A stretch of DNA of 64,000 nucleotides from Azospirillum melinis (GCF_013340935.1 NZ_WHOS01000030.1:1-64000); one strand, 5' to 3'. Numbered from the stretch's first letter, positions 29,462 to 39,031 are shown. Numbers and translations are program-made. Notes: generated from the sequence alone by a model not told the origin.

Positions 29462-30385
29462 ATGCAGAGCCCGCGCCGTTTCCTTCCCTCCCTGGCCCTG
29501 CTGTCCGCCTTCGAGGCGGCGGCGCGCACCGGCAGCATCACCGCGGCGGCCAAGGAGCTGTCCCTGACCCAGAGCGCGGTCAGCCGCCAGATCAAGGCGT
29601 TGGAGGATCTGCTGGAGGTCGAGCTGTTCCACCGCGAACGGCAGACCATCCGCCTGACCGCCGGCGGCGAGTATTACGTGCGCGAGGTGCGCGACGCCCT
29701 GCGCCGCATCAGCACCGCGTCCTTGAACCTGCGCGCCAACCCCTATGGCGGCACGCTCAGCATCGCCATCCTGCCGACCTTCGGCACGCGCTGGCTGGCG
29801 CCGCGCCTGCCGAAATTCCTGGCCGGCAATCCCGGCATCACCATCAATCTGGTGACGCGGATGGCGCCCTTCGATTTCCGCCTGGACCCGGTGGACGCCG
29901 CGATCCATTTCGGCCGGCCGGACTGGCCGGGCGGGGAGATGGCGCTGCTGCGCCGTGAGACGGTGATTCCCGCTTGCAGCCGCAGCCTGCGCGACCGCTT
30001 CGATTTCCGCCAGCCCGCCGACCTGCGCCTCGCCCCGCTGCTGCACCTGACCAGCCGTCCCGACGCCTGGGAGCGCTGGCTGACCCTGCACGGCACGCCG
30101 GCCGACGGCGTGCACGGCATGCTGTTCGACCAGTTCGCCACCGCGTCCCAGGCCGCCATCGCCGGGCTGGGCGTGGCGCTGCTGCCGCTGTTCCTGATCG
30201 AGGAGGAATTGCGGTCGGGCCAGCTGGTGCCGGCGCTCGATCTGCCGATGGAGAGCGAGAACGCCTATTACGTCGTCTGGCCGTCGGAGCGCGCGGGCTA
30301 CCCGCCGCTGGCCGCCTTCCGCGACTGGATCCTGGCCGAGACGGCGGACTGCCGCGCACCGACAGGTCATGAGTTTTCCTCATGA
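29462..30385 (+). CDS. LysR family transcriptional regulator (GcvA-like)
   Basis: This 307-residue regulator has an N-terminal winged HTH (LSAFEAAARTGSITAAAKEL, then LTQSAVSRQIKALEDLL) and a periplasmic-binding-protein-like effector domain from about 90. The AIHFGRPDWPGGEMALL segment is characteristic of the GcvA subgroup. ATG 29462 (MQSPRRFLPSLALL) is the usual start for GcvA-like proteins; an ATG at 29414 would run through the operator-like dyads. It is divergent from the FAD oxidoreductase gene, its probable target. Confidence 0.9.
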   Translation: MQSPRRFLPSLALLSAFEAAARTGSITAAAKELSLTQSAVSRQIKALEDLLEVELFHRERQTIRLTAGGEYYVREVRDALRRISTASLNLRANPYGGTLSIAILPTFGTRWLAPRLPKFLAGNPGITINLVTRMAPFDFRLDPVDAAIHFGRPDWPGGEMALLRRETVIPACSRSLRDRFDFRQPADLRLAPLLHLTSRPDAWERWLTLHGTPADGVHGMLFDQFATASQAAIAGLGVALLPLFLIEEELRSGQLVPALDLPMESENAYYVVWPSERAGYPPLAAFRDWILAETADCRAPTGHEFSS

Positions 30386-30488
30386 AGTCGGGAAAAACAA
30401 TCGCAATCCATCCCACCGCTTCGTTGCTATAGCTGGACCATGTGAAGGACCGCGCAGGTCCGGCCAGCCAACGCGAGCGAGATTTGGA

Positions 30489-31892
30489 ATGAGTGTCCAG
30501 ACGATCACCAGAGTCGATGCCACCAGCCCCGATGCGATCCGCACCCTGTTCTCCATCGCCATGTCGGAGATGTATCGGACGGAGGTGCCGGCCTATCAGA
30601 CGCTCGTCGAGCTGGTGGAGGAGGTGAACGCGGCGCTGCTGGCCGCCGACCCGGCGGAGCGTCATCGTCTGGAGTCTGCCGGTGGCCTTGCCCGCATCAC
30701 GGAGGAGCGCCACGGCGCCATCCGCCTCGGCACCGCGGATGAACTGTCAACCATGCGCCGGCTGTTCGCGGTGATGGGCATGCAGCCGGTCGGCTATTAC
30801 GATTTGTCGGAGGCCGGCGTCCCCGTCCATTCCACCGCCTTCCGCCCGGTGGACGGGGAGGCGCTGAGCCATAACCCGTTCCGCGTCTTCACCTCCCTGC
30901 TGCGGCTCGACCTGATCGCCGACGAAGGCTTGCGGCGGGAGGCGGAGCAGGTGCTGGCCGCCCGCAGCATCTTCACCCCCGGCTGCCTTGCCCTGATCGA
31001 AAAGGCCGAGGCCGACGGCGGGCTGGACGAGGAAGATGCCGGGCGCTTCGTCGCCGAGGCGCTGGAGACCTTCCGCTGGCACAGCCGGGCCAACGTGCCG
31101 CTGGACTTGTACAACCGCCTGCACGACGCCCACCGGCTGATCGCCGACGTGGTGTCCTTCAAGGGGCCGCACATCAACCACCTGACGCCGCGCACGCTCG
31201 ACATCGATGCGGTCCAGCGCCTGATGCCGGAAAAGGGGATCGCGCCGAAGGCGGTGGTCGAAGGCCCGCCGACCCGCCGCTGCCCGATCCTGCTGCGCCA
31301 GACCTCCTTCAAGGCGCTGAGCGAGCCGGTCGATTTTCAGCATGGCGACAGTGATGGGGGCGGCTGGCGGTCCGGCGTCCACACCGCCCGATTCGGCGAG
31401 ATCGAGCAGCGTGGCATCGCCCTGACCCCGAAGGGCCGGGCGCTCTACGACACGCTGCTGCAGGACTCCCGCCGCCTCGTCGCTCCGGCGGCGGACGGTT
31501 CCAACGCCGCGCAGTACATGGCGGCCCTCCAGGAGGTGTTCGCCCCCTTCCCCGACAGCTGGGACGGGATTCGCCGGGAGGGGCTCGGCTATTTCAGCTA
31601 TTCCCTGACCGAGGCCGGCCGCCGCAACCCGCCGGCGCCGGGGGCCGACCTGGAAACGCTGATCGAGAGCGGCGCCGTCCGCTTCGATCCCGTCGTCTAC
31701 GAGGATTTCCTGCCGGTCAGCGCCGCCGGCATCTTCCAGTCCAACCTGGGTGACGAGGCGCAGCAGGACTTCGCCGCCAGCCCGAACCAGCAGCGCTTCG
31801 AAGCCGATCTGGGTGCCGCGGTGCTGAACCCGTTCGACCTCTATGCGGAGATCGAACGCGCCTCCATCGCCGCCTGCCTCGCGGCGAAGTAG
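30489..31892 (+). CDS. DUF1338 protein, 2-oxoadipate dioxygenase/decarboxylase (HglS/YdcJ-like)
   Basis: This 467-residue VOC-superfamily iron enzyme, by family, converts 2-oxoadipate to 2-hydroxyglutarate in D-lysine breakdown. Predicted metal ligands match the HglS positions: His75 (ERHGAIRLG), a His in GPHINHLTPR (228 or 231) and Glu304 (ARFGEIEQRG). The conserved GPPTRRCPILLRQTSFKAL block is present. ATG 30489 starts the family homology. It follows the LysR gene by about 100 bp. D-lysine use would fit the window's other D-amino-acid genes, but no other lysine gene is nearby. Confidence 0.88.
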   Translation: MSVQTITRVDATSPDAIRTLFSIAMSEMYRTEVPAYQTLVELVEEVNAALLAADPAERHRLESAGGLARITEERHGAIRLGTADELSTMRRLFAVMGMQPVGYYDLSEAGVPVHSTAFRPVDGEALSHNPFRVFTSLLRLDLIADEGLRREAEQVLAARSIFTPGCLALIEKAEADGGLDEEDAGRFVAEALETFRWHSRANVPLDLYNRLHDAHRLIADVVSFKGPHINHLTPRTLDIDAVQRLMPEKGIAPKAVVEGPPTRRCPILLRQTSFKALSEPVDFQHGDSDGGGWRSGVHTARFGEIEQRGIALTPKGRALYDTLLQDSRRLVAPAADGSNAAQYMAALQEVFAPFPDSWDGIRREGLGYFSYSLTEAGRRNPPAPGADLETLIESGAVRFDPVVYEDFLPVSAAGIFQSNLGDEAQQDFAASPNQQRFEADLGAAVLNPFDLYAEIERASIAACLAAK

Positions 31893-31893
31893 G

Positions 31894-33723
31894 TCAGACC
31901 GGCATGGCGGCGGGACGGAAGGCTCCCGCCGCCAGCCAGTCTTCGAAGGCCGCCGGCGCCAGCGGCCGGGAAATCAGGTAGCCCTGGCCGAAGTCACAGC
32001 CATGCAGGCGCAGCCAGTCATAGGCCTCATCCGTCTCCACCCCCTCGGCGATGACCAGATATCCCAGGTCATGGGCAAGGTCGATGGTCGAGCGGACCAT
32101 GATCTGGTCGCTGCGCTCGTCGGCGATGGAGCGGATGAAGCGCTGGTCGATCTTCACCGCCGTCGCCGGGATGTCCTTCAGATAGGACAGGGCGCTCTGG
32201 CCGGTGCCGAAATCGTCGATCTCGACCGCGATGCCCAGGCGGCGCAGGCTTCGAAGCTGGCGGTCGACCTCCGCCCGGTCGGTCATCAGGGCGCTTTCCG
32301 TCACCTCGAAATCGATCCAGTCCGCCTGTACGTCGTGGCGGTCCAGCAGGGCCTCGACCCGGTCGGCAAAGTCGCCGCTGCCGAGATCCAGCATCGAGAT
32401 GTTGATCGACACCGGCAGGGCGATGCCGCGCCGGTGCCAGTGCGCCACCTGGGTCAGGACCGCCCCGATCACCCATTCGGTCAGCGGGCGCACCAGCGCC
32501 GTGCGTTCGGCCAGCGGCACGAATTCGGCGGGCGAGATCGGCCCCAGTTCCGGATGGGTCCAGCGCAGCAGCGCCTCCGCCCCGATGCAGCGGTCGGTGC
32601 GCAGATCGACCTTGGGCTGATAGGCCATGTGCAGCTGGTCCTGCCCGTCCATCGCCTCGGTCAGGCTGCGCAGCAGCAGGAAGGCGCGGTGGGCGGCGCG
32701 GTCCTGCTCCTCGTCATAGGCGCACCACGGCTTCTGCGTCTCCAGCGACTGGTGGGCGGCGCTGGTGGCGGCCCGCAGCAGTTCCACACTTTCCTCCGCA
32801 ATGTCCGAGCGGTGCACGAAACCGATGCCGGCGGAGGTGGCGATCGGCACGCCCTGATACTGGAAGGGGCTGCGGATCGCCGAACTGACGCGGTCCAGCG
32901 TGTCAGCCAGATCGCCGTCGCCACCGGACAGCAGGATGAAGGCGAAGCGGGCCGGCGACAGGTGGTAAAGCCGGGTGTGGTCCGGCAGGCAGGCGGCGAT
33001 GCGGCGGGCGCAATCGATCTCGAACGCGTCGGCGCAGACCTGTCCCAGCACCCGGGTCAGCTCGGCATATTGCTGCGACGCCGCCGCATCGATCACCACC
33101 GCCGTTTCCGGCACCGTGGCGGGGTCGTCCGCCAGGGCATCGGCGTCGGCCAGGAAGCGGAAGCGGTTCGACAGCGAGGTGACCGGATGCAGATAGCCGA
33201 CGGCGCGCCGCGCCTCGATATGCGCCATCGTCATCGCCGACAGGTCGCGCAGCGCCTCCTCCTCCTCCGGCGTCAATGCCGGGCGCGGTTGGTCGTCGAT
33301 CACGCAGATGGTGCCGAGCGCCAGCCCGTCCGCCGTGCGCAGCGGGGCGCCGGCATAGAAACGGATGTTGGGATCGCCGGTCACCAGCGGATTGTCGGCG
33401 AAGCGCTCGTCCTGCCGGGCGTCGCCGACCACGAGCAGGGCGTCGGAGTCGAGCGCATGGGCGCAGAAGGCATGTTCGCGCGGCGTCTCCTGCACCGGCA
33501 GCCCGACCCGCGACTTGAACCACTGGCGGTCGCGGTCGACCAGCGAGATAAGCGCCACCGGCACCTTCAGCAGCTTGGCGGCCAGACGCGTGATCTGGTC
33601 GAAGGCGGCCTCCGCCGGTGTGTCGAGCAGCTCGTACCGCTGGAGCGTCGCCAGCCGGTCCTCTTCGCGGGCCGGGATCGGCGCCAGGGGCTTCGCCGTC
33701 GCGGGCGTCATCTCGGTCTTCAT
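31894..33723 (-). CDS. GAF-degenerate GGDEF-EAL signalling protein
   Basis: This 609-residue protein starts at ATG 33723 (GGGAGCAGG upstream). A GAF domain covers about 25-170 (WFKSRVGLPVQETPREHAF, IRFYAGAPLRT). A GGDEF-like domain follows (about 180-340) but its active site reads SPARF instead of GGDEF, so it should not make c-di-GMP. The EAL domain (about 350-600) is intact: EALLRW, NIS, DFEVTES, IDDFGTG, KIDQRFI, AEGVET, GQGYLISRP, so it should hydrolyse c-di-GMP. It converges with the DUF1338 gene, one base apart. Confidence 0.9.
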   Translation of the reverse strand: MKTEMTPATAKPLAPIPAREEDRLATLQRYELLDTPAEAAFDQITRLAAKLLKVPVALISLVDRDRQWFKSRVGLPVQETPREHAFCAHALDSDALLVVGDARQDERFADNPLVTGDPNIRFYAGAPLRTADGLALGTICVIDDQPRPALTPEEEEALRDLSAMTMAHIEARRAVGYLHPVTSLSNRFRFLADADALADDPATVPETAVVIDAAASQQYAELTRVLGQVCADAFEIDCARRIAACLPDHTRLYHLSPARFAFILLSGGDGDLADTLDRVSSAIRSPFQYQGVPIATSAGIGFVHRSDIAEESVELLRAATSAAHQSLETQKPWCAYDEEQDRAAHRAFLLLRSLTEAMDGQDQLHMAYQPKVDLRTDRCIGAEALLRWTHPELGPISPAEFVPLAERTALVRPLTEWVIGAVLTQVAHWHRRGIALPVSINISMLDLGSGDFADRVEALLDRHDVQADWIDFEVTESALMTDRAEVDRQLRSLRRLGIAVEIDDFGTGQSALSYLKDIPATAVKIDQRFIRSIADERSDQIMVRSTIDLAHDLGYLVIAEGVETDEAYDWLRLHGCDFGQGYLISRPLAPAAFEDWLAAGAFRPAAMPV

Positions 33724-33855
33724 CCTGCTCCCGGCACTCTCGTCTTCAGGCAATTCCGGCACCGATCCTGCCGCCAAGTCCATAAAAGAGCCAATGACAA
33801 TGGTGCAATGCGGCATGGAAACAATCGTAGGTCTCCAGGCCATCTGCCGTCCGTC

Positions 33856-34392
33856 CTATCGCCGTTCAATCGCCACCAGCGCCGTTACGGTCAGTTGTGC
33901 CAGCACCATGCGGTCGACCGGGCCGAAACTGCGCGGCGCCGTGTCGATCAGGCAGACGGAGCCGAGCGCCAATCCCTGCCGGTTGATGATCGGTGCGCCG
34001 GCATAGAAGCGGATGTGCGGTTCGCCGATCACCAGCGGGTTGTCCCGGAAACGCGGGTCACAGGCGGCGTCCTCCACCACCATCGGCATGCTCTGGCGGA
34101 TGGTGAAGTCGCAGAAGGCGACGTCGCGCGGCGTTTCCTGGACGGCCAAGCCGCGGCGCGCCTTGAACCATTGCCGGTTGGCGTCCAGCAGCGACACCAG
34201 CGCGATGGGCACGCGGAAATGGTCGCAGGCCCATGACACCAGATCGTCGAAGGCGGGCTCCGGCTCGCTGTCCAGCAGCCCGGTGCGGCGCAGCGCCTCC
34301 AGCCTCGCCGCCTCGTCATCGACCGGGACGGCGCCGCGGCCTATGGTCTGCGGGGCGGCCCCGCTGGCGATGGTCTCCTTCAGAAGCGTCAT
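33856..34392 (-). CDS. Stand-alone GAF domain protein
   Basis: This 178-residue protein is little more than a GAF domain. It is clearly related to the GAF part of the adjacent EAL protein: both share WFKxRxGLxVQETPR, DDARF- or CDPRFRDNPLV-like and IRFYAGAP blocks. ATG 34392 (MTLLKETI) is chosen; longer in-frame starts add unrelated sequence. It lies upstream of the EAL gene on the same strand, 132 bp away. The pair probably arose by duplication. The ligand (small molecule or light/redox cofactor) is unknown. Confidence 0.88.
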   Translation of the reverse strand: MTLLKETIASGAAPQTIGRGAVPVDDEAARLEALRRTGLLDSEPEPAFDDLVSWACDHFRVPIALVSLLDANRQWFKARRGLAVQETPRDVAFCDFTIRQSMPMVVEDAACDPRFRDNPLVIGEPHIRFYAGAPIINRQGLALGSVCLIDTAPRSFGPVDRMVLAQLTVTALVAIERR

Positions 34393-34825
34393 GGGCTCGG
34401 CTCCGCGGTCGTGTTGGAAGGGCTGGCAGCCCGGCGATGGCGCAATTCTGTCAAGAGACAAATAATTCGTCGGGTCAGTAAATATGATCGTTGCCGTGAC
34501 TTGAGCGTGGACTCCTTCCTTTTACGCATGGGACGGAAATTGGATCTGCTGGCTCCCATATTATTTCCGAAGGCATAGTCATAGCTGACATTATGATTGC
34601 CTGTTGGACCGCCGGCCGCCCATCTTTACCGCAGTCCGCGCCGTCCGGCCCGACCATCCACCTGCGGCATGGCTGTTCTGCGGCTGCGTCCGCCGGCTTT
34701 CTGCCGGGCTGGTGCAACGCAACAGGGGTTTGCGGTGTTTCGCGCTGGGGAGCGGGGACGCTCCCCGTGCGACAACGACCGGGCCCATGCTGATCGCCCG
34801 GCATTTCGGTCAGGAGCGTCATACC
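34393..34825. other. 433-bp divergent gap, no gene seen
   Basis: This gap separates the GAF gene (-) and the efflux genes (+). Its first half is relatively AT-rich (TATTAT, TATGAT elements) without a convincing -35/-10 pair. A hairpin with arm GGGGAGCG and loop GGGA is at 34747-34766, just before the HlyD gene, and could affect its mRNA. In-frame sequence upstream of 34826 is open but lacks protein-like features. Confidence 0.5.
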
Positions 34826-35968
34826 ATGCCGGACGACCAGCATCGCAGGGACGTCGTCGATCTCAACCGACAGGAGGCGGACAGCCAGGCCGGGCGCAGC
34901 GAGCGCGGACAGCCGGCCGCGGGCGAGGATCGCAAGAAGCCGGGCTTCATCCGCCGTCACCCGATTGCGATCATCGCCGGGCTGGTGGCGGTCGCCCTGC
35001 TGGCGGTGGCCGGCTACATCTACTGGCAGCGCAACATCCACCCCTACGAATCGACCGACGATGCCTTCATCGACACCCGCCAGTTTCCCGTGGCGGCGAA
35101 GGTGGGCGGCTATGTGACGGAGGTGGCTGTCAGCGACAACCGGCATGTCAATGCCGGCGACCTGCTGTTCCGCATCGACACTCGCGACTACCAGACGGCG
35201 CTGGATCAGGCGCAGGCGCAGATCGAGTCCGCCCAGGCGGCAATCACCGGCTACGACGCCCAGATCGATGCCCAGCGCGCCCAGATCGAGCAGGCCAAGG
35301 CGGAGGTCTCGCAGGCCGAGGCCGCCGTCGGCTTCGCCAAGGAGGATGCGGCGCGCTACCGCGACCTGCAATCCCGCGGTGCCGGCACGGTGCAGCAGGC
35401 GCAGCAGTCCACCGCCAACCTGCAGGAACAGCAGGGCAAGCTGACCAGCGCCAACGCCGCGGTGATCGCCGCCGAACGGCAGGTCGGGGCGCTCCAGGCC
35501 CAGCGGACCAGCGCCGTGGCCGATCTGGCGCGGGCGAAGGCGCAGCTGGCCCAGGCCCAGCTGAACCTGTCCTACACCGCCGTCACCGCGGCACAGCCCG
35601 GCCGGGTGGTGCAGCTGAGCGGGGCGGTCGGCCAGTTCGCGCAGGCCGGCCAGAGCCTTGCCATCTTCGTGCCCGACGACATCTGGGTCACCGCCAACTT
35701 CAAGGAAACCCAGATCACCGACATGCGGCCGGGCCAGCCGGTGGATATCAGGATCGACGCCTATCCCGGCCGCAAGGTCAGTGGCCATGTCGACAGCGTG
35801 CAACCGGGCTCCGGCACCGCCTTTTCCCTGCTGCCGGCGGAGAACGCCACCGGCAACTATGTGAAGGTGGTGCAGCGCATTCCCGTGAAGATCGTCGTCG
35901 ACCAATGGCCGGACGGCGTCTCCATCGGCCCCGGCATGTCGGTGGTGCCGCGGGTGACGGTGCGATGA
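34826..35968 (+). CDS. HlyD/EmrA family membrane-fusion efflux protein
   Basis: This 380-residue periplasmic adaptor has one N-terminal membrane span (about 44-66, RRHPIAIIAGLVAVALLAVA). The lipoyl/barrel half (STDDAFIDTRQFPVAAKVGG) and the long alpha-hairpin rich in Ala and Gln (about 120-230) are clear, and NLSYTAVTAAQPGRVVQLSG closes the lipoyl part. ATG 34826 is chosen for CAGGAG 9 bases upstream. Its stop overlaps the DHA2 transporter start, so the two form an EmrAB-type pump. Substrate unknown; the regulator is not adjacent. Confidence 0.92.
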   Translation: MPDDQHRRDVVDLNRQEADSQAGRSERGQPAAGEDRKKPGFIRRHPIAIIAGLVAVALLAVAGYIYWQRNIHPYESTDDAFIDTRQFPVAAKVGGYVTEVAVSDNRHVNAGDLLFRIDTRDYQTALDQAQAQIESAQAAITGYDAQIDAQRAQIEQAKAEVSQAEAAVGFAKEDAARYRDLQSRGAGTVQQAQQSTANLQEQQGKLTSANAAVIAAERQVGALQAQRTSAVADLARAKAQLAQAQLNLSYTAVTAAQPGRVVQLSGAVGQFAQAGQSLAIFVPDDIWVTANFKETQITDMRPGQPVDIRIDAYPGRKVSGHVDSVQPGSGTAFSLLPAENATGNYVKVVQRIPVKIVVDQWPDGVSIGPGMSVVPRVTVR

Positions 35969-37557
35969 GCGCCGCCGCGGAAGGCGCGGGCGCAGGAGGC
36001 TTCGATGCCTCGCAGAGTGCCGCCGGCGGCCGCAACCCGTGGCTGATCGCCGTGGTGGTCTCCATCGCCACCTTCATGGAGGTGCTGGACACCACCATCG
36101 CCAACGTCGCCTTGCGCTACATCTCCGGCACGCTGGCGGTCAGCGCCGACGAGGCGTCGTGGGTCGTCACCTCCTACCTCGTGGCGAACGCCATCGTGCT
36201 GACGGCCAGCAGCTTCATCGCCAAGCGCTATGGCCGCAAGCGCTTCTATCTGGCCTGCCTGGGGCTGTTCACCGTCAGCTCGCTGGCCTGCGGCTTCGCC
36301 TGGAATCTCGAATCGCTTCTGCTGTTCCGGGTGCTTCAGGGCTTCGCCGGCGGCGGCATGGTGCCGATTTCGCAATCGATCCTGGCCGACAGCTTTCCGC
36401 CGGCCAAGCGCGGGCAGGCCTTCGCCATCTTCGGCATCGCCGTGGTGGTGGCGCCGGTGGTCGGGCCGACGCTGGGCGGTTGGCTGTCCGACAATCTGTC
36501 CTGGCACTGGTGCTTCCTGATCAACGGGCCGGTCGGGGTGATGGCCTTCGCGCTGGTCAGCTTCCTGGTGCAGGAACCGAGATCCGCCATCGAGGAACGC
36601 CAGCGGCTGAAACGCCAGGGCATCCGCATGGATGTGATCGGCTTCCTGCTGGTGGCGACTTTCCTGGGCTCGCTGGAGGTGGTGCTTGACCGCGGCCAGA
36701 CCGACGACTGGTTCGCGTCGGGTTTCATCATCGCCTTCGCCGTCATCTGCGTGGCGTCCTTCTGCCTGATGATCCCGTGGGAGATGACGCGGGAGAACCC
36801 GATCCTCGATCTGCGGATGGTGGCGACGCGGCAGTTCGGCTCCTGCTTCCTGGTGATGATGGCGACCGGCGCCATCCTGATCGCGACGACGCAGTTCCTG
36901 CCCGAGCTTCTCCAGCAATATTACGGCTTCACCGCCACCTGGGCCGGCCTTGCCCTGTCGCCGGGCGGCATGGTGACCATGGTGATGATGCTGGTCGTCG
37001 GAAGGCTGGCCGGGCGCATCCAGCCGAAATACCTGATCGCCACCGGCGCCACCATCGTGGCGCTGGCGATGTGGGACCTGACGCGGCTGAACCCGGACTC
37101 CACCTTCTGGTTCTTCGCCTGGTCGCGCATCTATATCGGCATCGGCCTGCCGCTGATCTTCATCCCGATCACCACGGCCTCATACGACGGCATCCCGCGC
37201 GACAAGACCGATCAGGCGTCGGCCCTCATCAACGTCGCGCGCAATGTCGGCGGCTCCATCGGCGTGTCGATCGCCCAGAATGTGCTGGCCTTCCGCGAGC
37301 AGTTCCACCACAGCCGGCTGGCCGAGCATATCGTGCCGTCCAACCCGGCCTATCAGCGGACCGTGGAGCAGGCGACGAATTATTTCTCCATGGCCGGCGG
37401 CGGGGCGGGGGCGCGGGAGCGGGCCATGGCCTATATCGGCCAGCAGGTACAGATGCAGACCGCCTACTGGTCCTACATCGACGTGTTCTTCGCGCTGATG
37501 CTGATCTCCGTCTCGGCGGTGCCGCTGGCCCTGATCCTGCGCAACGTGAAGCGCTGA
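35965..37557 (+). CDS. DHA2-family drug efflux MFS transporter (EmrB-like)
   Basis: This 530-residue inner-membrane transporter probably has 14 membrane segments. The first helix carries FMEVLDTTIANVALRYI, the DHA2 motif, followed by DEASWVVTSYLVANAIV, RYGRKRFYLACLG (motif A) and GAGGG-like GFAGGGMVPISQSIL, then VVAPVVGPTLGGWL (motif C). The ATG overlaps the adaptor stop by 4 bases. With EmrA-like partner it should export hydrophobic toxicants. No outer-membrane channel gene is adjacent. Confidence 0.93.
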   Translation: MSAAAEGAGAGGFDASQSAAGGRNPWLIAVVVSIATFMEVLDTTIANVALRYISGTLAVSADEASWVVTSYLVANAIVLTASSFIAKRYGRKRFYLACLGLFTVSSLACGFAWNLESLLLFRVLQGFAGGGMVPISQSILADSFPPAKRGQAFAIFGIAVVVAPVVGPTLGGWLSDNLSWHWCFLINGPVGVMAFALVSFLVQEPRSAIEERQRLKRQGIRMDVIGFLLVATFLGSLEVVLDRGQTDDWFASGFIIAFAVICVASFCLMIPWEMTRENPILDLRMVATRQFGSCFLVMMATGAILIATTQFLPELLQQYYGFTATWAGLALSPGGMVTMVMMLVVGRLAGRIQPKYLIATGATIVALAMWDLTRLNPDSTFWFFAWSRIYIGIGLPLIFIPITTASYDGIPRDKTDQASALINVARNVGGSIGVSIAQNVLAFREQFHHSRLAEHIVPSNPAYQRTVEQATNYFSMAGGGAGARERAMAYIGQQVQMQTAYWSYIDVFFALMLISVSAVPLALILRNVKR

Positions 37558-37660
37558 CCGTCAGGCGCCCGTGCAAGGGTCTCTCATTCCCTCATGCTTC
37601 GTGATAGACAGCGCCGGTTCCCGCCCGTGACCGGATGAGCTGTCCGCCCATGAATCGCCC

Positions 37661-38701
37661 ATGAATCCCCCGACGAAGCGCCCGACGATTTCCGACCTCG
37701 CCAAGGCGGCGGGCGTCAGCGTCGCCACCATCGACCGGCTGCTGAACGGCCGGCACCCCGTGCGGGAGGAGACCGCCCGCCGCATCTTCGAGGCGGCGAC
37801 CGAAATCGGCTTCCACGGCGCCAACGCCATCCGCCAGCGCACCCTGGCGCAGCAGCCGGATTATCACCTCGGCTTCATTTTGCAGAAGGAGCGCCACGCC
37901 TTCTATCAGGAGTTCGCGGCGCGGATCGAGGAGGTGGTGCGCAGCCATCCCGACCGCCGGCTGCGCGCCACCATCCGCTTCGTCCAGTCGACATCCCCGA
38001 CCGAACTGGCCGAGCTGATCCGCGGCATGAAGGGGAAGGTGAGGGCGGTTGCGGTGACCGGCATCGACCATCACGACGCCACCGCCGCGGTCGCCGAACT
38101 GAAGGCCGCCGGCATTCCCACCTTCTCGCTGCTGTCCGACTTCGCCCAGGGCGTGCGGGAAGGCTACATCGGCACCAACAACCTGAAGGCCGGCCGCACC
38201 GCGGCATGGCTGATGTCGAAGATCGCGCGAGGGCCGGGGCGCATCGCCGTCTTCATCGGCGCCTTCCGCTATCACGGCCACGCCCTGCGCGAGACCGGAT
38301 TCCGCAGCTATTTCCGCGAGTTCGCGCCCGAGTTCACCCTGACGGACAGCATCGTCAACGTCGAGACGCGCCAGTTGACCTACGAGGCGACGCTCGGCCT
38401 GCTGGACCGGCACGACGACGTGGTCGGCATCTACGTCGCGGGCGGCGGCATGGAGGGCGCCATCGCAGCATTGCGCGAGGTCCGCCGGCCGGACGAGGTG
38501 ACCTGCATCGTCCACGAACTGACGCCGGAGTCGAGGCAGGGGCTGCTAGACCGCCATGTCTCGGTGGTGATGGCGACGCCGCTGCCGGCGCTCTGCACCG
38601 ACCTGATCGAGATGATGGTCCACAGCATCGAACACGGCATGGCGGAGAATCCCGGCCAGCGCTTCCTTCCCGCCCAGCTGTGGACGCCGGAAAGCCTGTA
38701 G
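37661..38701 (+). CDS. LacI family transcriptional regulator (iol cluster)
   Basis: This 346-residue regulator has a LacI HTH at the N-terminus (TISDLAKAAGVSVATIDRLLNGR) with hinge, and a periplasmic-binding-protein-like effector domain (about 65-340) resembling sugar-binding proteins (LGFILQKERHAFYQEFAARIEEV). It directly precedes the inositol genes on the same strand, separated by 330 bp that include an 11-bp inverted repeat, so it likely regulates them, responding to inositol or a breakdown product. An earlier ATG nearby (37650) runs into a stop at once. Confidence 0.88.
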   Translation: MNPPTKRPTISDLAKAAGVSVATIDRLLNGRHPVREETARRIFEAATEIGFHGANAIRQRTLAQQPDYHLGFILQKERHAFYQEFAARIEEVVRSHPDRRLRATIRFVQSTSPTELAELIRGMKGKVRAVAVTGIDHHDATAAVAELKAAGIPTFSLLSDFAQGVREGYIGTNNLKAGRTAAWLMSKIARGPGRIAVFIGAFRYHGHALRETGFRSYFREFAPEFTLTDSIVNVETRQLTYEATLGLLDRHDDVVGIYVAGGGMEGAIAALREVRRPDEVTCIVHELTPESRQGLLDRHVSVVMATPLPALCTDLIEMMVHSIEHGMAENPGQRFLPAQLWTPESL

Positions 38702-39031
38702 GGCCAAGCCCGTAGGGGGCCTTCCGGCGCCATGATGGAAAACCATCATGGCGTGCTGCAAATTCTCTCATGTTTGACGGCGATCCAGCCGGCTGACGCG
38801 TTGACCGGACGGTGCGCGATGGTGAATGCTTCCCCTGCCAACCAAGAGCAGAAACGGCCGGGAGGAAGCGCGATGACGGATTCGGAACCCTGAGCCGTTC
38901 CGGCGGCCCGACACCGGGCGGCCCCCAAAAACCGAAAACGGCAATCGACCCCGGTGAACCGCCCGGGCGCGGCGCGCATGGCTGCGCGCGTGGCCCCGCT
39001 CGCCCACCGAACGACATGAGGCTTTAAAACA
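38702..39031. promoter_or_regulatory. iol promoter region with 11-bp inverted repeat
   Basis: This is a 330-bp gap before the inositol genes. Arms CGCCATGATGG (38728-38738) and its complement (38743-38753) flank an AAAA loop. No T-run follows, so an operator for the LacI protein is as likely as a terminator of its gene. A GAGG 12 bases before the iolG ATG is a weak ribosome site. Reading frames here lack protein-like character. Confidence 0.55.

Noticed and set aside
34597..35964. Extended frame that would lengthen the EmrB-like transporter at its N-terminus
   Set aside because: The upstream part is out of frame with the HlyD gene and lacks protein features; the ATGA overlap at 35965 gives the true start.
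38812..39027. 71-residue reading frame before iolG
   Set aside because: Pro/Gly/Arg-rich, poor ribosome site, no protein-like pattern; lies in the iol promoter region.
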